Assembly (NCBI GenBank): GCA_002999035.1
Contig: CP027241.1
Span: 3,052,195-3,116,194 of the forward strand
Direction: 5' to 3'
Source: Lachnospiraceae bacterium oral taxon 500
Lineage (GTDB): Bacteria > Bacillota > Clostridia > Lachnospirales > Vallitaleaceae
Length of the DNA stretch: 64,000 nucleotides
Below the pieces are notes generated by a model that was given only the letters and a program-made list of their open reading frames with translations, was not told the DNA's origin and ran no database searches. The first letter of the stretch is position 1. Each line of letters begins with the position of its first letter. Shown here piece after piece: positions 37,214 through 46,478 of the stretch. The translations under genes were made by a program, and so were the position numbers.

Positions 37214-38254
37214 CTACCGCCGGGAAAGATGCGTCAGCAACTCGTCAATGTCTTTAATCAGCACCCGCAGATTGGAAATCGTGTTTTCATAATCCATCCG
37301 CTTCGGCCCGATAATCGCTATTGCTCCCGCTTTTTCCCCGTTGATATGGTAGCTGGTAGTGATCAAACTCAGGTCTTTTAAGTCCTGAATATTATTTTCT
37401 TCGCCGATGACAATCTTAACATTGCCGTCGTCGCTTTCAAAGGTCGTATTGATGATATCCTCTAAAATTTCCTCCTGTTCCAGCGCCCGCATGATCGATG
37501 ATGCCTTACTGACATCCTGAAACTCCGGCAGCTTCATCATATTCGATGCCCCGTAGGTAAAAATATCCGCTTCGTCCATCTGCTGAATAGCCCGGAAGAT
37601 AACATCAAGTACTTCCGACATAATTCTTTGCTCCTGACTGTCATTGCCTTTAATCCGATGGATACAGTTTAAATCAATATCCTCCAGACTCATGCCTCGC
37701 AGTTCCTGATTAATGCAAACTGACAACCGGGTCAAAAGTTCTTGGTTAACCGGCTGCTCCAAATGAATCAAGTGATCCTTGACCTGATTTCTTTCCGCCA
37801 CCACAATGACCAGCAAATCCTGACTGCTGACCTCGACCAGCTGAATGTTGCGGATTCGGGTTTTCTTATATTGCGGTGTACTGACCAGAGTAGCGTAATT
37901 GGTTTCCTCAGCCAGCCTTTTGGCAATGGATTTGAGCAAATCTTCAATCCGACCGGCACTGGCCTTTAATTCTTCCAGATACACCAATTTCCGATACTCG
38001 GATTTTTGCAGCTGCATCACCATGTCAACATACAACCGGTAGCCCTTATCCGAGGGAATCCGCCCGGCCGAAGCATGCGGCTGAATAATAAAACCAAGCT
38101 CTTCCAAATCGCTCATTTCATTGCGAATCGTCGCCGGCGAAACACCTAAATTATACTGTTTTGAAATCGTCCTCGAGCCGACCGGCAAAGCAGTTTCAAA
38201 GTAATTATTAATAATGGCTTTCAGTATTTCCTGCTTACGCTCATCCAGCTTCAT
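37214..38254 (-). CDS. hrcA: Heat-inducible transcription repressor HrcA
   Basis: 346 residues. Winged helix N-terminus (LDERKQEILKAIINNYFETALPVGSRTIS, VSPATIRNEMSDLEELG), then the GAF-like and dimer domains. It represses its own operon by binding CIRCE, which is present 26 bases upstream of the ATG. AAAGGGGG precedes the ATG. Confidence 0.97.
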   Translation of the reverse strand: MKLDERKQEILKAIINNYFETALPVGSRTISKQYNLGVSPATIRNEMSDLEELGFIIQPHASAGRIPSDKGYRLYVDMVMQLQKSEYRKLVYLEELKASAGRIEDLLKSIAKRLAEETNYATLVSTPQYKKTRIRNIQLVEVSSQDLLVIVVAERNQVKDHLIHLEQPVNQELLTRLSVCINQELRGMSLEDIDLNCIHRIKGNDSQEQRIMSEVLDVIFRAIQQMDEADIFTYGASNMMKLPEFQDVSKASSIMRALEQEEILEDIINTTFESDDGNVKIVIGEENNIQDLKDLSLITTSYHINGEKAGAIAIIGPKRMDYENTISNLRVLIKDIDELLTHLSRR

Positions 38255-38279
38255 TTTCGATTCCCCCTTTCCGGTTTTG

Positions 38280-38306
38280 TTAGCACTCGATTAACCAGAG
38301 TGCTAA
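38280..38306 (-). promoter_or_regulatory. CIRCE operator of the hrcA operon
   Basis: TTAGCACTC, nine bases, GAGTGCTAA: a perfect match to the HrcA-binding inverted repeat, placed just after the -10 box of the hrcA promoter. Confidence 0.97.
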
Positions 38307-38315
38307 CATAGTCAT

Positions 38316-38344
38316 ATAATATATAAAAAAAAGAGCTTTGTCAA
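38316..38344 (-). promoter_or_regulatory. Sigma-A promoter of the hrcA-grpE-dnaK-dnaJ operon
   Basis: TTGACA (38339-38344) and TATTAT (38316-38321) with a 17-base spacer, followed directly by CIRCE. Confidence 0.9.
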
Positions 38345-38376
38345 GCCCTTTTCCAAGATTTTATACTTTGTTAACA

Positions 38377-38515
38377 GTTCAGGCAAGCGGATAGTTATAT
38401 ATGATACTGCCGGGGAAAGCTTGCTTTCACAAGCAGTATCATATATAACTATCCATTTGCGGAACGCACACACCGATAATTCGCTGCAAGCGAATTATCG
38501 GTGGCTTGCCTGAAC
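38377..38515 (-). repeat. Dispersed two-hairpin repeat, copy R3a (best preserved)
   Basis: Ends GTTCAGGCAAGC and GCTTGCCTGAAC. First stem: perfect 22-bp arms at 38389-38410 and 38433-38454, with nested GAAAGC-TT-GCTTTC in the loop. Linker ATTTGCGGAACGC. Second stem: perfect 12-bp arms CCGATAATTCGC / GCGAATTATCGG (38473-38484, 38490-38501). Lies just upstream of the hrcA promoter and downstream of the CAP gene. Confidence 0.9.
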
Positions 38516-38653
38516 AAACTTTGCCTATAGCAGAAAGTTATGCTTGATATACCGAGGAGAGCTCACTCTCCAGAGGTATATCAAGTGTAACTTTCTATTT
38601 GCGGAACATGCTGATAATTTGCTTACTGCGAATTATCAGCGGCTTGCCCGAAC
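38516..38653 (-). repeat. Dispersed two-hairpin repeat, copy R3b
   Basis: Directly follows R3a as a tandem copy. First stem: 20-bp arms at 38533-38552 and 38576-38595 with two mismatches, both G-U compatible, of different sequence from R3a; loop holds GGAGAG-CTCA-CTCTCC. Same linker ATTTGCGGAAC. Second stem CTGATAATTTGC / GCGAATTATCAG (38611-38622, 38628-38639). Ends TTGCCCGAAC. Confidence 0.88.
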
Positions 38654-38674
38654 TACTCCGACAAGCCATTAAAC

Positions 38675-39769
38675 TTACCGAATACCGGCTAAAAACTGCG
38701 CCCAATAATAACCGCTTCCGTCTTCCGCTTTCGTATAACCGATGCCGAGACTGTTTGCCTCCGGCGCTAAAATATTTTTCCGGTGCCCGTCTGAATTGAG
38801 CCAGGCTTCAAGCACTGCCTGCGGTGTAGCATAGCCGGAGGCAATATTCTCACCAACCCAAAAATAGCTGATACCGGCTTCTTTGACTGCACTGAATGAT
38901 TTCTGACCGTTAGGCCGGGTATGCGAAAATTGCTGGACCAGTTCCTGACTCCTCAGTTGGGCCGCCCCTGTCAGTCCACTGTGAAGGGCAACCGGCGCCA
39001 ATCCATATTTGGCCCGCTCGGCATTAACCAAACGCAGCATTTCCTCTTTAAAAGCCGCCTCATTCGGGTCGGCAAAAGCACCCTGCGGGATCAGGTCATC
39101 CCATATCTCCGGCATTTCTTCCCCGGCTTGCAGCTGCAGCAGCTTTTTCAGCTTATGATAAATAATCGTCGCTTCTGCTCGGGTTGCGTGCTTTTTACCG
39201 GCAAAGGTACCGCGGCTATCTATTCCGCTCAAAACTTTTAAGCCAAACAATACTTCCACGTTCTTTCTGAATTCGGCCGGTATCTGCTCATAGTCGGCAA
39301 TTTTTGACCGCTGCCCGGCCAGTGTTGCCGCCGCCGGCCATTCAACCGGCAGACGCTTCAGCAAATTGCCGAGAATCATCGCCATCTCGTACCGGTTGAG
39401 AACTTGATCTGCCGCCTGTCCCGTTCCAAGCCCGGACAGTAACTGATACTTCGCGGTCAGGCGTTCCGCCGGCTCCTGCCAACGGACGGCTGTTTTTGTC
39501 CAGGCATCCATTTCATCCTTAAAAAAAGCCCGCCCCAAAATCGTTACAAACTGCTCCTGTGTCAGCACCAAATCCGGCGAAAAATATCTGGCACCGGATA
39601 CCGGATCGGCGAACGAACCGCTGATCACACCATCCCGATATGCCCGGTCAATGGAGCGGTACGCCCAGTGGTTTGCCGGCACATCAATAAACAGAGGTAC
39701 TGCCGCATTGCTGCTGACCGCACCCAAAATAATAAATACAAGCAAACAAAAAATAAATGTCCGTCTCAT
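38675..39769 (-). CDS. Secreted SLH protein with C-terminal CAP (SCP) domain
   Basis: 364 residues: signal peptide RRTFIFCLLVFIILGAVSSNA, three SLH-like motifs over about 25-210 (PLFIDVPANHWAYRSIDRAYRDG), then a CAP domain (about 245-364) with LVNAERAKYGLAPVALHSGL, the SHTRPNGQ block, GENIASG, and HRKNILAP. CAP proteins of this bacterial type are cell-surface, often of unknown activity. Follows hemW by 112 bases. AAGGAAGGA before the ATG. Confidence 0.9.
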   Translation of the reverse strand: MRRTFIFCLLVFIILGAVSSNAAVPLFIDVPANHWAYRSIDRAYRDGVISGSFADPVSGARYFSPDLVLTQEQFVTILGRAFFKDEMDAWTKTAVRWQEPAERLTAKYQLLSGLGTGQAADQVLNRYEMAMILGNLLKRLPVEWPAAATLAGQRSKIADYEQIPAEFRKNVEVLFGLKVLSGIDSRGTFAGKKHATRAEATIIYHKLKKLLQLQAGEEMPEIWDDLIPQGAFADPNEAAFKEEMLRLVNAERAKYGLAPVALHSGLTGAAQLRSQELVQQFSHTRPNGQKSFSAVKEAGISYFWVGENIASGYATPQAVLEAWLNSDGHRKNILAPEANSLGIGYTKAEDGSGYYWAQFLAGIR

Positions 39770-39881
39770 GATGTCCTTCCTTATTATCTTCCAAAAGTTT
39801 TTCTTACCGTCAGCTCTTCTTATCCCGCGCCATGCTTAAACCCGGCAGCCGCCGGTTTCGGTTTGCCGCCATTTCGGCTTT

Positions 39882-41018
39882 TCACTCCGTCCGGATCAAT
39901 TCGGCAAATACCCGGTTACTGACATCGATTCCCCGCTTTGTCAGCCGCAGGAAGCCATTTTCAATGCAGAGCAAGCCTTGCTCCGTCCAGCTTTTCATTT
40001 CCTGGGCATAAAGCCTCTCCAGCGGCCGGTCAAAGCGCCGGTTTAATTCAGCCAGTTCAATCCCCGCCCGCTTGCGCAGACCTAAAAATAAATACTCTTC
40101 CAAATGCCTCTGCTCATTTCGTTCTTCGGTAATCTGCCGAATCTGCTGCGGACAGCTGTCCTTTAGATATGCCCCGATATCTTCGGTATTTTGGTAGCGC
40201 ACGCCCTCCCAATACGAGGCCGCGCCTATCCCTAAGCCGATATAATCCTCATCTGACCAGTAAATCAGATTATGGCGGCATTCTCTGCCCGGCACAGCGT
40301 AATTGGAAATCTCATAAGCCCGATAACCATTTGCGGCCAAATACCTGTCCGCCAGCCAATACATTTCCCGCTCGGTTTCTTCATCCGGCAAATTTAGCGT
40401 GTCCTGTCGCTCATAAAAAGGCGTGCCTTCTTCCAGGATTAAACTGTAAACCGAAAGATGTTCCGGCCGCAGCGCAGTAACCCGCTCCAAGCTCCGGCAC
40501 AGGCTCGCCTTGGTCTGACCGGGAATCGCCAACATCAAATCCACATTGATGTTGGCAAATCCGGCCTGTCTGGCTAAGCGGTAATTTTCCGCAAACTGCT
40601 CATAGCTGTGAATCCGCCCCAAAGCGCGAAGCTCCACGTTATCCGCTGACTGTAAGCCGATACTGAGCCGGTTGATGCCAGCCTGGCGGTAAGCGGTCAG
40701 CGTTTCCGGGCGCAAAACCCCGGGATTGACCTCCATCGAAATCTCGGCTTGCGGCTGAACAGTAAAGTTCGTCCGCAGCGCTTCCAGCAGCGTCCGCATT
40801 TGCTCCGCTGTAAGCACGGACGGTGTTCCGCCGCCGAAAAAAATGGTTTTCACCGTTCCTTTCGTTCTTTCCTCGGTCAAACAAATCTCTTTGGTCAGCG
40901 CCTGCACATAGCGCTCCCGCACCGCGGCCGGAGCCGGACCGGACAGGAAGTCGCAGTAATTGCACTTTCGCGCGCAAAACGGAATATGAACATAAACACC
41001 AAACTCTTTTTCTTTCAT
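39882..41018 (-). CDS. hemW: Radical SAM heme chaperone HemW
   Basis: 378 residues, formerly called oxygen-independent coproporphyrinogen oxidase-like. Radical SAM cluster motif CARKCNYCDF (Cx3Cx2C), FFGGGTPSVL, SMEVNPG, RLSIGLQS and GLGIGAASYW; C-terminal HemW domain with EEYLFLGLRKRAGIEL. It lacks the extra N-terminal cysteine of true HemN. It usually lies directly before hrcA in Bacillota; here a CAP gene and two repeats intervene. Its ATG abuts the SDR gene's stop codon (TAAATG), so it is coupled to the sugar-acid genes. Confidence 0.93.
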   Translation of the reverse strand: MKEKEFGVYVHIPFCARKCNYCDFLSGPAPAAVRERYVQALTKEICLTEERTKGTVKTIFFGGGTPSVLTAEQMRTLLEALRTNFTVQPQAEISMEVNPGVLRPETLTAYRQAGINRLSIGLQSADNVELRALGRIHSYEQFAENYRLARQAGFANINVDLMLAIPGQTKASLCRSLERVTALRPEHLSVYSLILEEGTPFYERQDTLNLPDEETEREMYWLADRYLAANGYRAYEISNYAVPGRECRHNLIYWSDEDYIGLGIGAASYWEGVRYQNTEDIGAYLKDSCPQQIRQITEERNEQRHLEEYLFLGLRKRAGIELAELNRRFDRPLERLYAQEMKSWTEQGLLCIENGFLRLTKRGIDVSNRVFAELIRTE

Positions 41019-41822
41019 TTATTGCGGCTGCTTGCCGATATAAGCCAAGATACCGCCGTCAACATATAAAATATGACCGTTGACAAAATCCGAGGCATTC
41101 GATGCCAAAAAGACTGCCGGTCCCATCAAATCTTCCGGATTACCCCAGCGTCCAGCCGGTGTCTTGGACAAAATGAAATTGTCAAACGGATGCCGGGAAC
41201 CATCCGGCTGCACTTCTCTGAGCGGCGCAGTCTGCGGTGTAGCAATATAGCCGGGTCCAATGCCGTTGCACTGAATGTTGTATGCACCGTATTCCGAGCA
41301 GATGTTGCGGGTCAGCATCTTCAAGCCGCCCTTAGCCGCCGCATAAGCCGACACCGTTTCCCGGCCAAGTTCGCTCATCATCGAACAAATATTAATGATT
41401 TTGCCGCTGCCTTTTTTAATCATGGCCGGCAAAACCGCCTTGGCCATAATGAACGGCCCGGTCAAATCAATGTCAATCACCTGCCGCCAATCAGCCGCAC
41501 TCATTTCAGTCATCGGAATCCGCTTAATGATACCGGCATTATTCACCAAAATATCAATGACGCCAACTTCCTGCTCCACGGTTTGGATGAAACGGCCAAC
41601 CGCTTCTTCGTCAGTAACGTTGCAGACATAGCCATGCGCTTTGATGCCCAGCTCCTGATAAGCCTTCAAACCTTTATCAACCAATTCCTGATTGATATCA
41701 TTAAAAACAATAGTCGCCCCCGCTTCGGCATAAGCAGTGGCAATCGAAAAACCAATGCCGTAGGATGCGCCGGTAATCAGCGCAATTTTTCCTTCCAATG
41801 AAAAACTCTTTAAAATATCCAT
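41019..41822 (-). CDS. SDR dehydrogenase of uronate catabolism (KduD/DhuD or gluconate 5-dehydrogenase type)
   Basis: 267-residue NAD(P)H-dependent short-chain dehydrogenase. Cofactor motif TGASYGIGFSIA, NNAG in ILVNNAGIIKRIP, catalytic Ser in ICSMMSE and YAAAK (Y-x-x-x-K), then GPGYIATPQT. The sequence is close to the gluconate-5-dehydrogenase/KduD branch. It follows an RpiB-family isomerase gene; the same pairing is known in streptococci as DhuI-DhuD, which convert unsaturated uronate-derived DKI to 2-keto-3-deoxygluconate. The specific reaction is inferred. AGGAGG before the ATG. Confidence 0.85.
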   Translation of the reverse strand: MDILKSFSLEGKIALITGASYGIGFSIATAYAEAGATIVFNDINQELVDKGLKAYQELGIKAHGYVCNVTDEEAVGRFIQTVEQEVGVIDILVNNAGIIKRIPMTEMSAADWRQVIDIDLTGPFIMAKAVLPAMIKKGSGKIINICSMMSELGRETVSAYAAAKGGLKMLTRNICSEYGAYNIQCNGIGPGYIATPQTAPLREVQPDGSRHPFDNFILSKTPAGRWGNPEDLMGPAVFLASNASDFVNGHILYVDGGILAYIGKQPQ

Positions 41823-41885
41823 TTTTTCCTCCTAATCAGTAACTCAACTTTTCTATATTCATCAAAACCATCGTCGTCTGTTTTT

Positions 41886-42521
41886 TTAAGCCAGCACCGA
41901 TTTTAAGAAAGCGACAATCTCCGCATCAGGGCAATTGGCAAAGAAAAATTCGGTAAAGGACGGACGATTAACTGCTCCTGTCAGCAATTCCCGGTCAATT
42001 CCCTTCAGCACTTCAATCAACGGCCGGTGGCTGACTTTTTTAACTTCATTTAAAATCCGAGCATTACGCTGTTCCGGAATCGCCCGCTCCTTCGGATAAC
42101 CGCCGCCAAACTCTTCGGCAAACAACTTTTCAAAGGTATAGCGCAAGTTCAGCTCCGCTCCCCAGCCAAAGTTCTGAGCAAACGGCATAGCAATGGCATT
42201 GCCGCCGTTGACCTGACCAAATAAGTAAGCATCCAGCGCATCGGTCACATGACCGCAGACTACGCCGGGCATGGCATTACAGGCCAGCATCGCACCTTCG
42301 CCGGTGCCGCATCCGGTCACTACAAAGTCAACCGTTTTAGTATCTAAAAGCAGGCTGGCTAAGATTCCGTTCTGGACATAGGTAAGCTGAGCATCCTCGG
42401 CATTGAACATACCGATGTTAATGACTTCATGCCCAAGGGGCAAAGCCACCGCTTTTAATTCCTTCTCAATCAGCTCATTTTTTGCCGCCTGCGAGTTTTC
42501 ATTAATTAATGCAATTTTCAT
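41886..42521 (-). CDS. RpiB/LacAB-family isomerase, likely DhuI-type
   Basis: 211 residues of the RpiB/LacA/LacB sugar-isomerase fold with MKIALINENSQAAKNELIEK, VDFVVTGCGTGEGAMLACN, PGVVCGHVTDALDAYL, NGGNAIAMPFA and GGGYPKERAIPEQRNARILNEV. From memory this matches the streptococcal DhuI group, a 4-deoxy-L-threo-5-hexosulose-uronate isomerase, better than ribose-5-phosphate isomerase. Start at MKIALI with AAGGAGG; the frame is open 62 codons upstream, but that part lies in repeat R4. Adjacent to the DhuD-like gene. Confidence 0.8.
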   Translation of the reverse strand: MKIALINENSQAAKNELIEKELKAVALPLGHEVINIGMFNAEDAQLTYVQNGILASLLLDTKTVDFVVTGCGTGEGAMLACNAMPGVVCGHVTDALDAYLFGQVNGGNAIAMPFAQNFGWGAELNLRYTFEKLFAEEFGGGYPKERAIPEQRNARILNEVKKVSHRPLIEVLKGIDRELLTGAVNRPSFTEFFFANCPDAEIVAFLKSVLA

Positions 42522-42558
42522 AACGACCTCCTTTTGCCGCGTCTTTATTGGTGTTACT

Positions 42559-42679
42559 GTTCCGGCATCCCTGATACCGCCGGAAAGCTTGCTCTCACGG
42601 GAAGTATCAGGCTGATATCCGCTTAACGTCCGCATAAGCAACTCATCAAAACTCATGCCGGCGAATAGCCTGCCTGAAC
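42559..42679 (-). repeat. Dispersed hairpin repeat, copy R4
   Basis: GTTCCGGCA ... TGCCTGAAC ends. First stem CCTGATAC (42570-42577) with GTATCAGG (42604-42611), loop with GAAAGC-TT-GCTCTC as in R3a. Linker CCGCTTAACG. Second stem is decayed. Lies between rhaD and the RpiB-family gene. Confidence 0.7.
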
Positions 42680-42810
42680 CGTACTTGTTAATATGGCGGA
42701 TCGTCACCGGTCCGCCTCAATATCTTCATTATATCAGAGAAAGTCTTTTTGTCAAACAAAATTAAAGTCGGTTTTTCGTCAAACTCGGATTTTAAGCGGG
42801 TCTGCCGGTC

Positions 42811-43671
42811 TTAAATTCTCTGGTCAAAATTAACCGCCGTTCCCGTCTTGTCATACAAAACCTTTTCGTTCAGCACAATCTGAAAATCCCTGGCCAGTGC
42901 GCGGAAACCTTCTACCGGAATGGTTTGCCTTTTGCCGGGAAAACCGCTGTGTACTTTAATCCATATTTCGGCGCTCTTTTCAATCGTATGCATCAGGCCA
43001 AAGGTCGAATCAAAGTCCTGACCGCTGACAAACAATCCGTGATGCGCCCAGATAACCGCGTTGTAGGTTTCCATTTTCCGGCTGGTCGCAACCGCAATCT
43101 CACGTCCACCCGGCACCATCCACTCAACTACCCCTAAGCCCTCCGGGAAAATAACCGGACATTCCGTCATCATCTCCCACAACTCCCGGCTGAAAATCTC
43201 ATCTTCTAAGGGCAGCAGAAAAGTCAGCGCAATCAAATTGGTGCAGTGAGCGTGATAAATCACTCGGTTCTGACCGCCGGTCCGGCGGCTTCTGACTTCC
43301 ATATTCATCAAATGGGTCGGCAGCTCGCTGGTCGGCCGGCCGCCGCCGGCAAAGCCCCACACAATCCGATAATTTTCACCCTTATCATCCAGCCGGATAA
43401 TACCGGTGCAGCCCTCGGGATCCTTGGCTAGATTATGCAGATATTTACCGGTTCCGGTCACTAAGAAATATTCACCCGCCAGATCCGGCACGGCTGTGCC
43501 AACAGGCCGCCACTCGCCAGCTTCGTTCCGTTCTGCGCTGACCTCGGCAGCCTCGGCGGCCGTCAGCCAATATGTCATATTGCCGCCGTTCCGTTCATGC
43601 CAGCCCATGGCATCGCCATGCAGCCCCATGGCAATATATTCCTGAAAAAATTGAGCATCTACTACTTTCAT
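42811..43671 (-). CDS. rhaD: L-rhamnulose-1-phosphate aldolase
   Basis: 286-residue class II zinc aldolase that splits rhamnulose 1-phosphate into DHAP and L-lactaldehyde. Motifs: GWHERNGGNMTYWL, TGTGKYLHNLA, the zinc ligands in YHAHCTNLIALT, and AVIWAHHGLFVSG. Length and motifs fit RhaD. Third step of the rha genes; AAGGAG before ATG, 25 bases after rhaA. Confidence 0.95.
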   Translation of the reverse strand: MKVVDAQFFQEYIAMGLHGDAMGWHERNGGNMTYWLTAAEAAEVSAERNEAGEWRPVGTAVPDLAGEYFLVTGTGKYLHNLAKDPEGCTGIIRLDDKGENYRIVWGFAGGGRPTSELPTHLMNMEVRSRRTGGQNRVIYHAHCTNLIALTFLLPLEDEIFSRELWEMMTECPVIFPEGLGVVEWMVPGGREIAVATSRKMETYNAVIWAHHGLFVSGQDFDSTFGLMHTIEKSAEIWIKVHSGFPGKRQTIPVEGFRALARDFQIVLNEKVLYDKTGTAVNFDQRI

Positions 43672-43696
43672 GGCTTCTCCTTTTTAGAAAATTCAG

Positions 43697-44953
43697 CTAT
43701 TGCCGCTTTTGCAGCACTTCTGCTTCATATTGCTTAATTTGCTCATACCAATCAGCCTGCGCAACACCGTGCGTCTGGAGGAAATAATTCCAAACCAAAC
43801 CAAACGGCATGGTCTTTTGCTCTTCCTGACAAGCCATTAATTCACCCATCCGTCCTTCGTCCTGAAGGGCTTTTAAGCGGCTGTGCGGAACCAGCAGCGC
43901 ATAAAGCAGCGCCTTTTGGACATTGCGCAGACCCGTTACCCAAGCGCCGACCCGGTTAATGCTGGCATCAAAGAAATCGGTGGCCAGAAACACTCTGCCC
44001 AGCGCGTCATTGGCCACGATTTCCTTCAAAATCTCTCTGGTTTCATCATCAAACAGCACCACATGATCGCTGTCCCAGCGAACCGGCCGGGTAATATGCA
44101 GTGCCAGATTCTGATGAAACAGCAGCATGCTGCTGACCTTATCCGATACCCATTCGGTCGGATGATAATGACCGTTATCCATCAGCGGCGTAATCCCCGC
44201 GGCATTGACATAATTCAGGCAAAACTCAGCCGAACCGGCAGTATAAGACTCCAGCCCGATCCCAAAGACCTTGGACTCCAGCGTGACAAAAACCTTGGAC
44301 TTATCATAGGGAATCGCCAAAATCTGATCCAGCGATTCTTTATAGCGCCGGCGCGGCCCCAGCCGGTCAGCCGGAACATCCTTTAAGCCGTCCGGAATCC
44401 AAATATTCATAACACAGGGCTGGCCGATCTCATTGGCAAAATATTCCGAAATCCGGATACAGGCCTGACAATGCCGAATCCAGAACTGACGGATCTCCTC
44501 ATCGACCGAGGTTAAAGTGCCGTTGGCCTGTGCTTTGGGGTGTGAAAACAAAGTCGGGTTAAAATCCAGCCCCAGCCCTCTGGCTTTGGCAAACTCAACC
44601 CATTTGGCAAAATGCTTCGGTTCCAGCCGATCCCGGTCAACCCATTCGCCCTCGTTAAAAATCGCATAATTGGCATGCAGATTAAGCTTATGCTTACCCG
44701 GAATCAATGACAGAGCCTGATCCATATCCTGCATCAGTTCTTCCGGCGTCCGGGGTTTGCCGGGATAATTGCCGGTTGTTTGAATACCGCCGCTGAGCGC
44801 TCCCTTCCGATCAAAGCCGGCGACATCATCTCCCTGCCAGCAGTGCATACTGATCTTAACTTCCGCCAGCCGGCGCAATGCCTCGTCGGTATCTACTCCT
44901 ATCTTCGCGTATTCTTCTTTGGCTCCTTGATAAAATTCCTTTATTCTGTCCAT
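43697..44953 (-). CDS. rhaA: L-rhamnose isomerase
   Basis: 418 residues, standard RhaA length. Converts L-rhamnose to L-rhamnulose with Mn2+. Motifs: ISMHCWQGDDVAGFD near the N-terminus, GGIQTTGNYPGKPRT, KLNLHANYA, LGLDFNPTLFSHPKA, MNIWIPDGLKD and PLMDNGHYHPTEWV with the metal ligands. AAAGGAG before the ATG. Confidence 0.97.
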   Translation of the reverse strand: MDRIKEFYQGAKEEYAKIGVDTDEALRRLAEVKISMHCWQGDDVAGFDRKGALSGGIQTTGNYPGKPRTPEELMQDMDQALSLIPGKHKLNLHANYAIFNEGEWVDRDRLEPKHFAKWVEFAKARGLGLDFNPTLFSHPKAQANGTLTSVDEEIRQFWIRHCQACIRISEYFANEIGQPCVMNIWIPDGLKDVPADRLGPRRRYKESLDQILAIPYDKSKVFVTLESKVFGIGLESYTAGSAEFCLNYVNAAGITPLMDNGHYHPTEWVSDKVSSMLLFHQNLALHITRPVRWDSDHVVLFDDETREILKEIVANDALGRVFLATDFFDASINRVGAWVTGLRNVQKALLYALLVPHSRLKALQDEGRMGELMACQEEQKTMPFGLVWNYFLQTHGVAQADWYEQIKQYEAEVLQKRQ

Positions 44954-45128
44954 GTTTGCTCCTTTCCGGTTTTGATAGTTTCATTTGTTTCATTCCTGAC
45001 CGCCGTTTTTCATACCACACTAACAAAAACTCTACGAAATAACCGCCTCTTTTTGTCTGCCAATAAAACTTCTACCGGCATCAGACCGGTTCCGCTTTTC
45101 CGCCCGCCTGCCGCCGCCAAACTCGTTC

Positions 45129-46478
45129 TCAGTTCTCCTCCTGCGCTTTGATCTGCAAAAGGATATTCCCGGCCACGGTCGCTTCGTCCGGCCCGGTAAC
45201 AATCTCCTTACCGGTACACTGTGCCGTCAGCCGGTTCAGATATTCGTTGCGGCAGCCGCCGCCGACGATATTGATCGCCGCATATGTTTCGCCGGTAATG
45301 CTCTCTAACTCCCCGACTGCTTTTTTATAGGAAAAAGCGAGCGAGTGATAAACCGTGTTCGCTATCTCGGCTGCCGTCTCCGGTACTGTCTGCCCGCTTT
45401 CCCGGCAATACTGACGGATTGCTTCAATCATACTGTCCGGATGCAGAAAACGGTCATCATTGACATCCACCAGCGGCGGCTTTTGTTTGCATTGACCGGC
45501 CATTTCTGCCAGCTGTGCAAAGCTGTACCGGTTTTCATAGCCGCGCCGCACCTCCTGAATCATCCATAAGCCCATAATATTTTTCAAAAGGCGATAGCGG
45601 CCGCCGGGATAACCTTCGTTGGTAAAGTTGTATTTTTGCGCCATCTCGGTCACGACCGGCGTGTTGACAATTTTTCCCAAAAGGCTCCAGGTACCGCTTG
45701 ATAAGATTAAACCCTCTTTCTTCCTCGCCCCGGCAAAAGCACTGGCCGTGTCATGCGTTGCTCCCTCAAGCACCAAAATATCCTGCCCCGGCTCCAGTCC
45801 GGCTGCTTTTTTCACTTCTTCGGTCAAACCGCCAATGACTTCGCCCACCGGCGTAAAGCCTTTAAAAATCCGGCGCGGCAGACCAAAGGCAGCCAGAATA
45901 TCCTCGTCCCAGACCTGCCCGGCGGCATTGACCATTTGCGTTGTGGACGCATTGGTATATTCATTGGTAATCCGTCCGGTCAAGCGATAATGCAGATAAT
46001 CCGGAATCATCAAAAAATGCGCGGCCGCTGCCAACTCCTCCGGCTGCATAGCCTGCAAGGCCAGCAGCTGGTACAGGGTATTAAACTTTTGAAATTGAAT
46101 GCCGGTTTTTTGATAAACTTTTTCTTTGGCTAAAATTTGAAATGCTTTTTCCGGCATCCCGTCCACCCGGCTGTCCCGGTAACTGACACAGTCGCCCACG
46201 CGCCTCTCCTGTTCATCCAACAGCACAAAGTCACAGCCCCAGGTATCAATCGACAGGGAACACGGCAGCTTTTGCTGCCCGGCGCAGCGCCTGATACCCT
46301 CAACCACATGCGCAAACAGTGCTTCTATATCCCAGCAGTCCCGGCCGCCACGGTTTTGGATTTGATTGGGAAAACGGTAAACTTCCTCCATGACCAGTTC
46401 TCCATTTTCCTTATACCCCAAAACATGCCGGCCGCTGCTGGCCCCGATATCAATCCCCAAATAATATTTAACCGCCAT
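45129..46478 (-). CDS. rhaB: Rhamnulokinase
   Basis: 449-residue FGGY kinase that phosphorylates L-rhamnulose. YLGIDIGASSGRHVLG at the N-terminus, SIDTWGCDFVLLD, LEGATHDTASAFAG, LSSGTWSLLG and INIVGGGCRNEYLN for ATP binding. First structural gene of the rha operon, 175 bases before rhaA. AAAAGGAGG precedes the ATG. Confidence 0.96.
   Translation of the reverse strand: MAVKYYLGIDIGASSGRHVLGYKENGELVMEEVYRFPNQIQNRGGRDCWDIEALFAHVVEGIRRCAGQQKLPCSLSIDTWGCDFVLLDEQERRVGDCVSYRDSRVDGMPEKAFQILAKEKVYQKTGIQFQKFNTLYQLLALQAMQPEELAAAAHFLMIPDYLHYRLTGRITNEYTNASTTQMVNAAGQVWDEDILAAFGLPRRIFKGFTPVGEVIGGLTEEVKKAAGLEPGQDILVLEGATHDTASAFAGARKKEGLILSSGTWSLLGKIVNTPVVTEMAQKYNFTNEGYPGGRYRLLKNIMGLWMIQEVRRGYENRYSFAQLAEMAGQCKQKPPLVDVNDDRFLHPDSMIEAIRQYCRESGQTVPETAAEIANTVYHSLAFSYKKAVGELESITGETYAAINIVGGGCRNEYLNRLTAQCTGKEIVTGPDEATVAGNILLQIKAQEEN

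Noticed and set aside
41886-42521. Ribose-5-phosphate isomerase B or galactose-6-phosphate isomerase
   Set aside because: Same fold, but the NGGNAIAMPFA and GGGYPKERAIPEQRNA blocks and the adjacent SDR gene fit the DhuI type better; left as a probable call.
42522-42707. 62-codon N-terminal extension of the RpiB-family isomerase
   Set aside because: The extension translates repeat R4, while the internal ATG has a strong AAGGAGG and starts the family-typical MKIALINEN.
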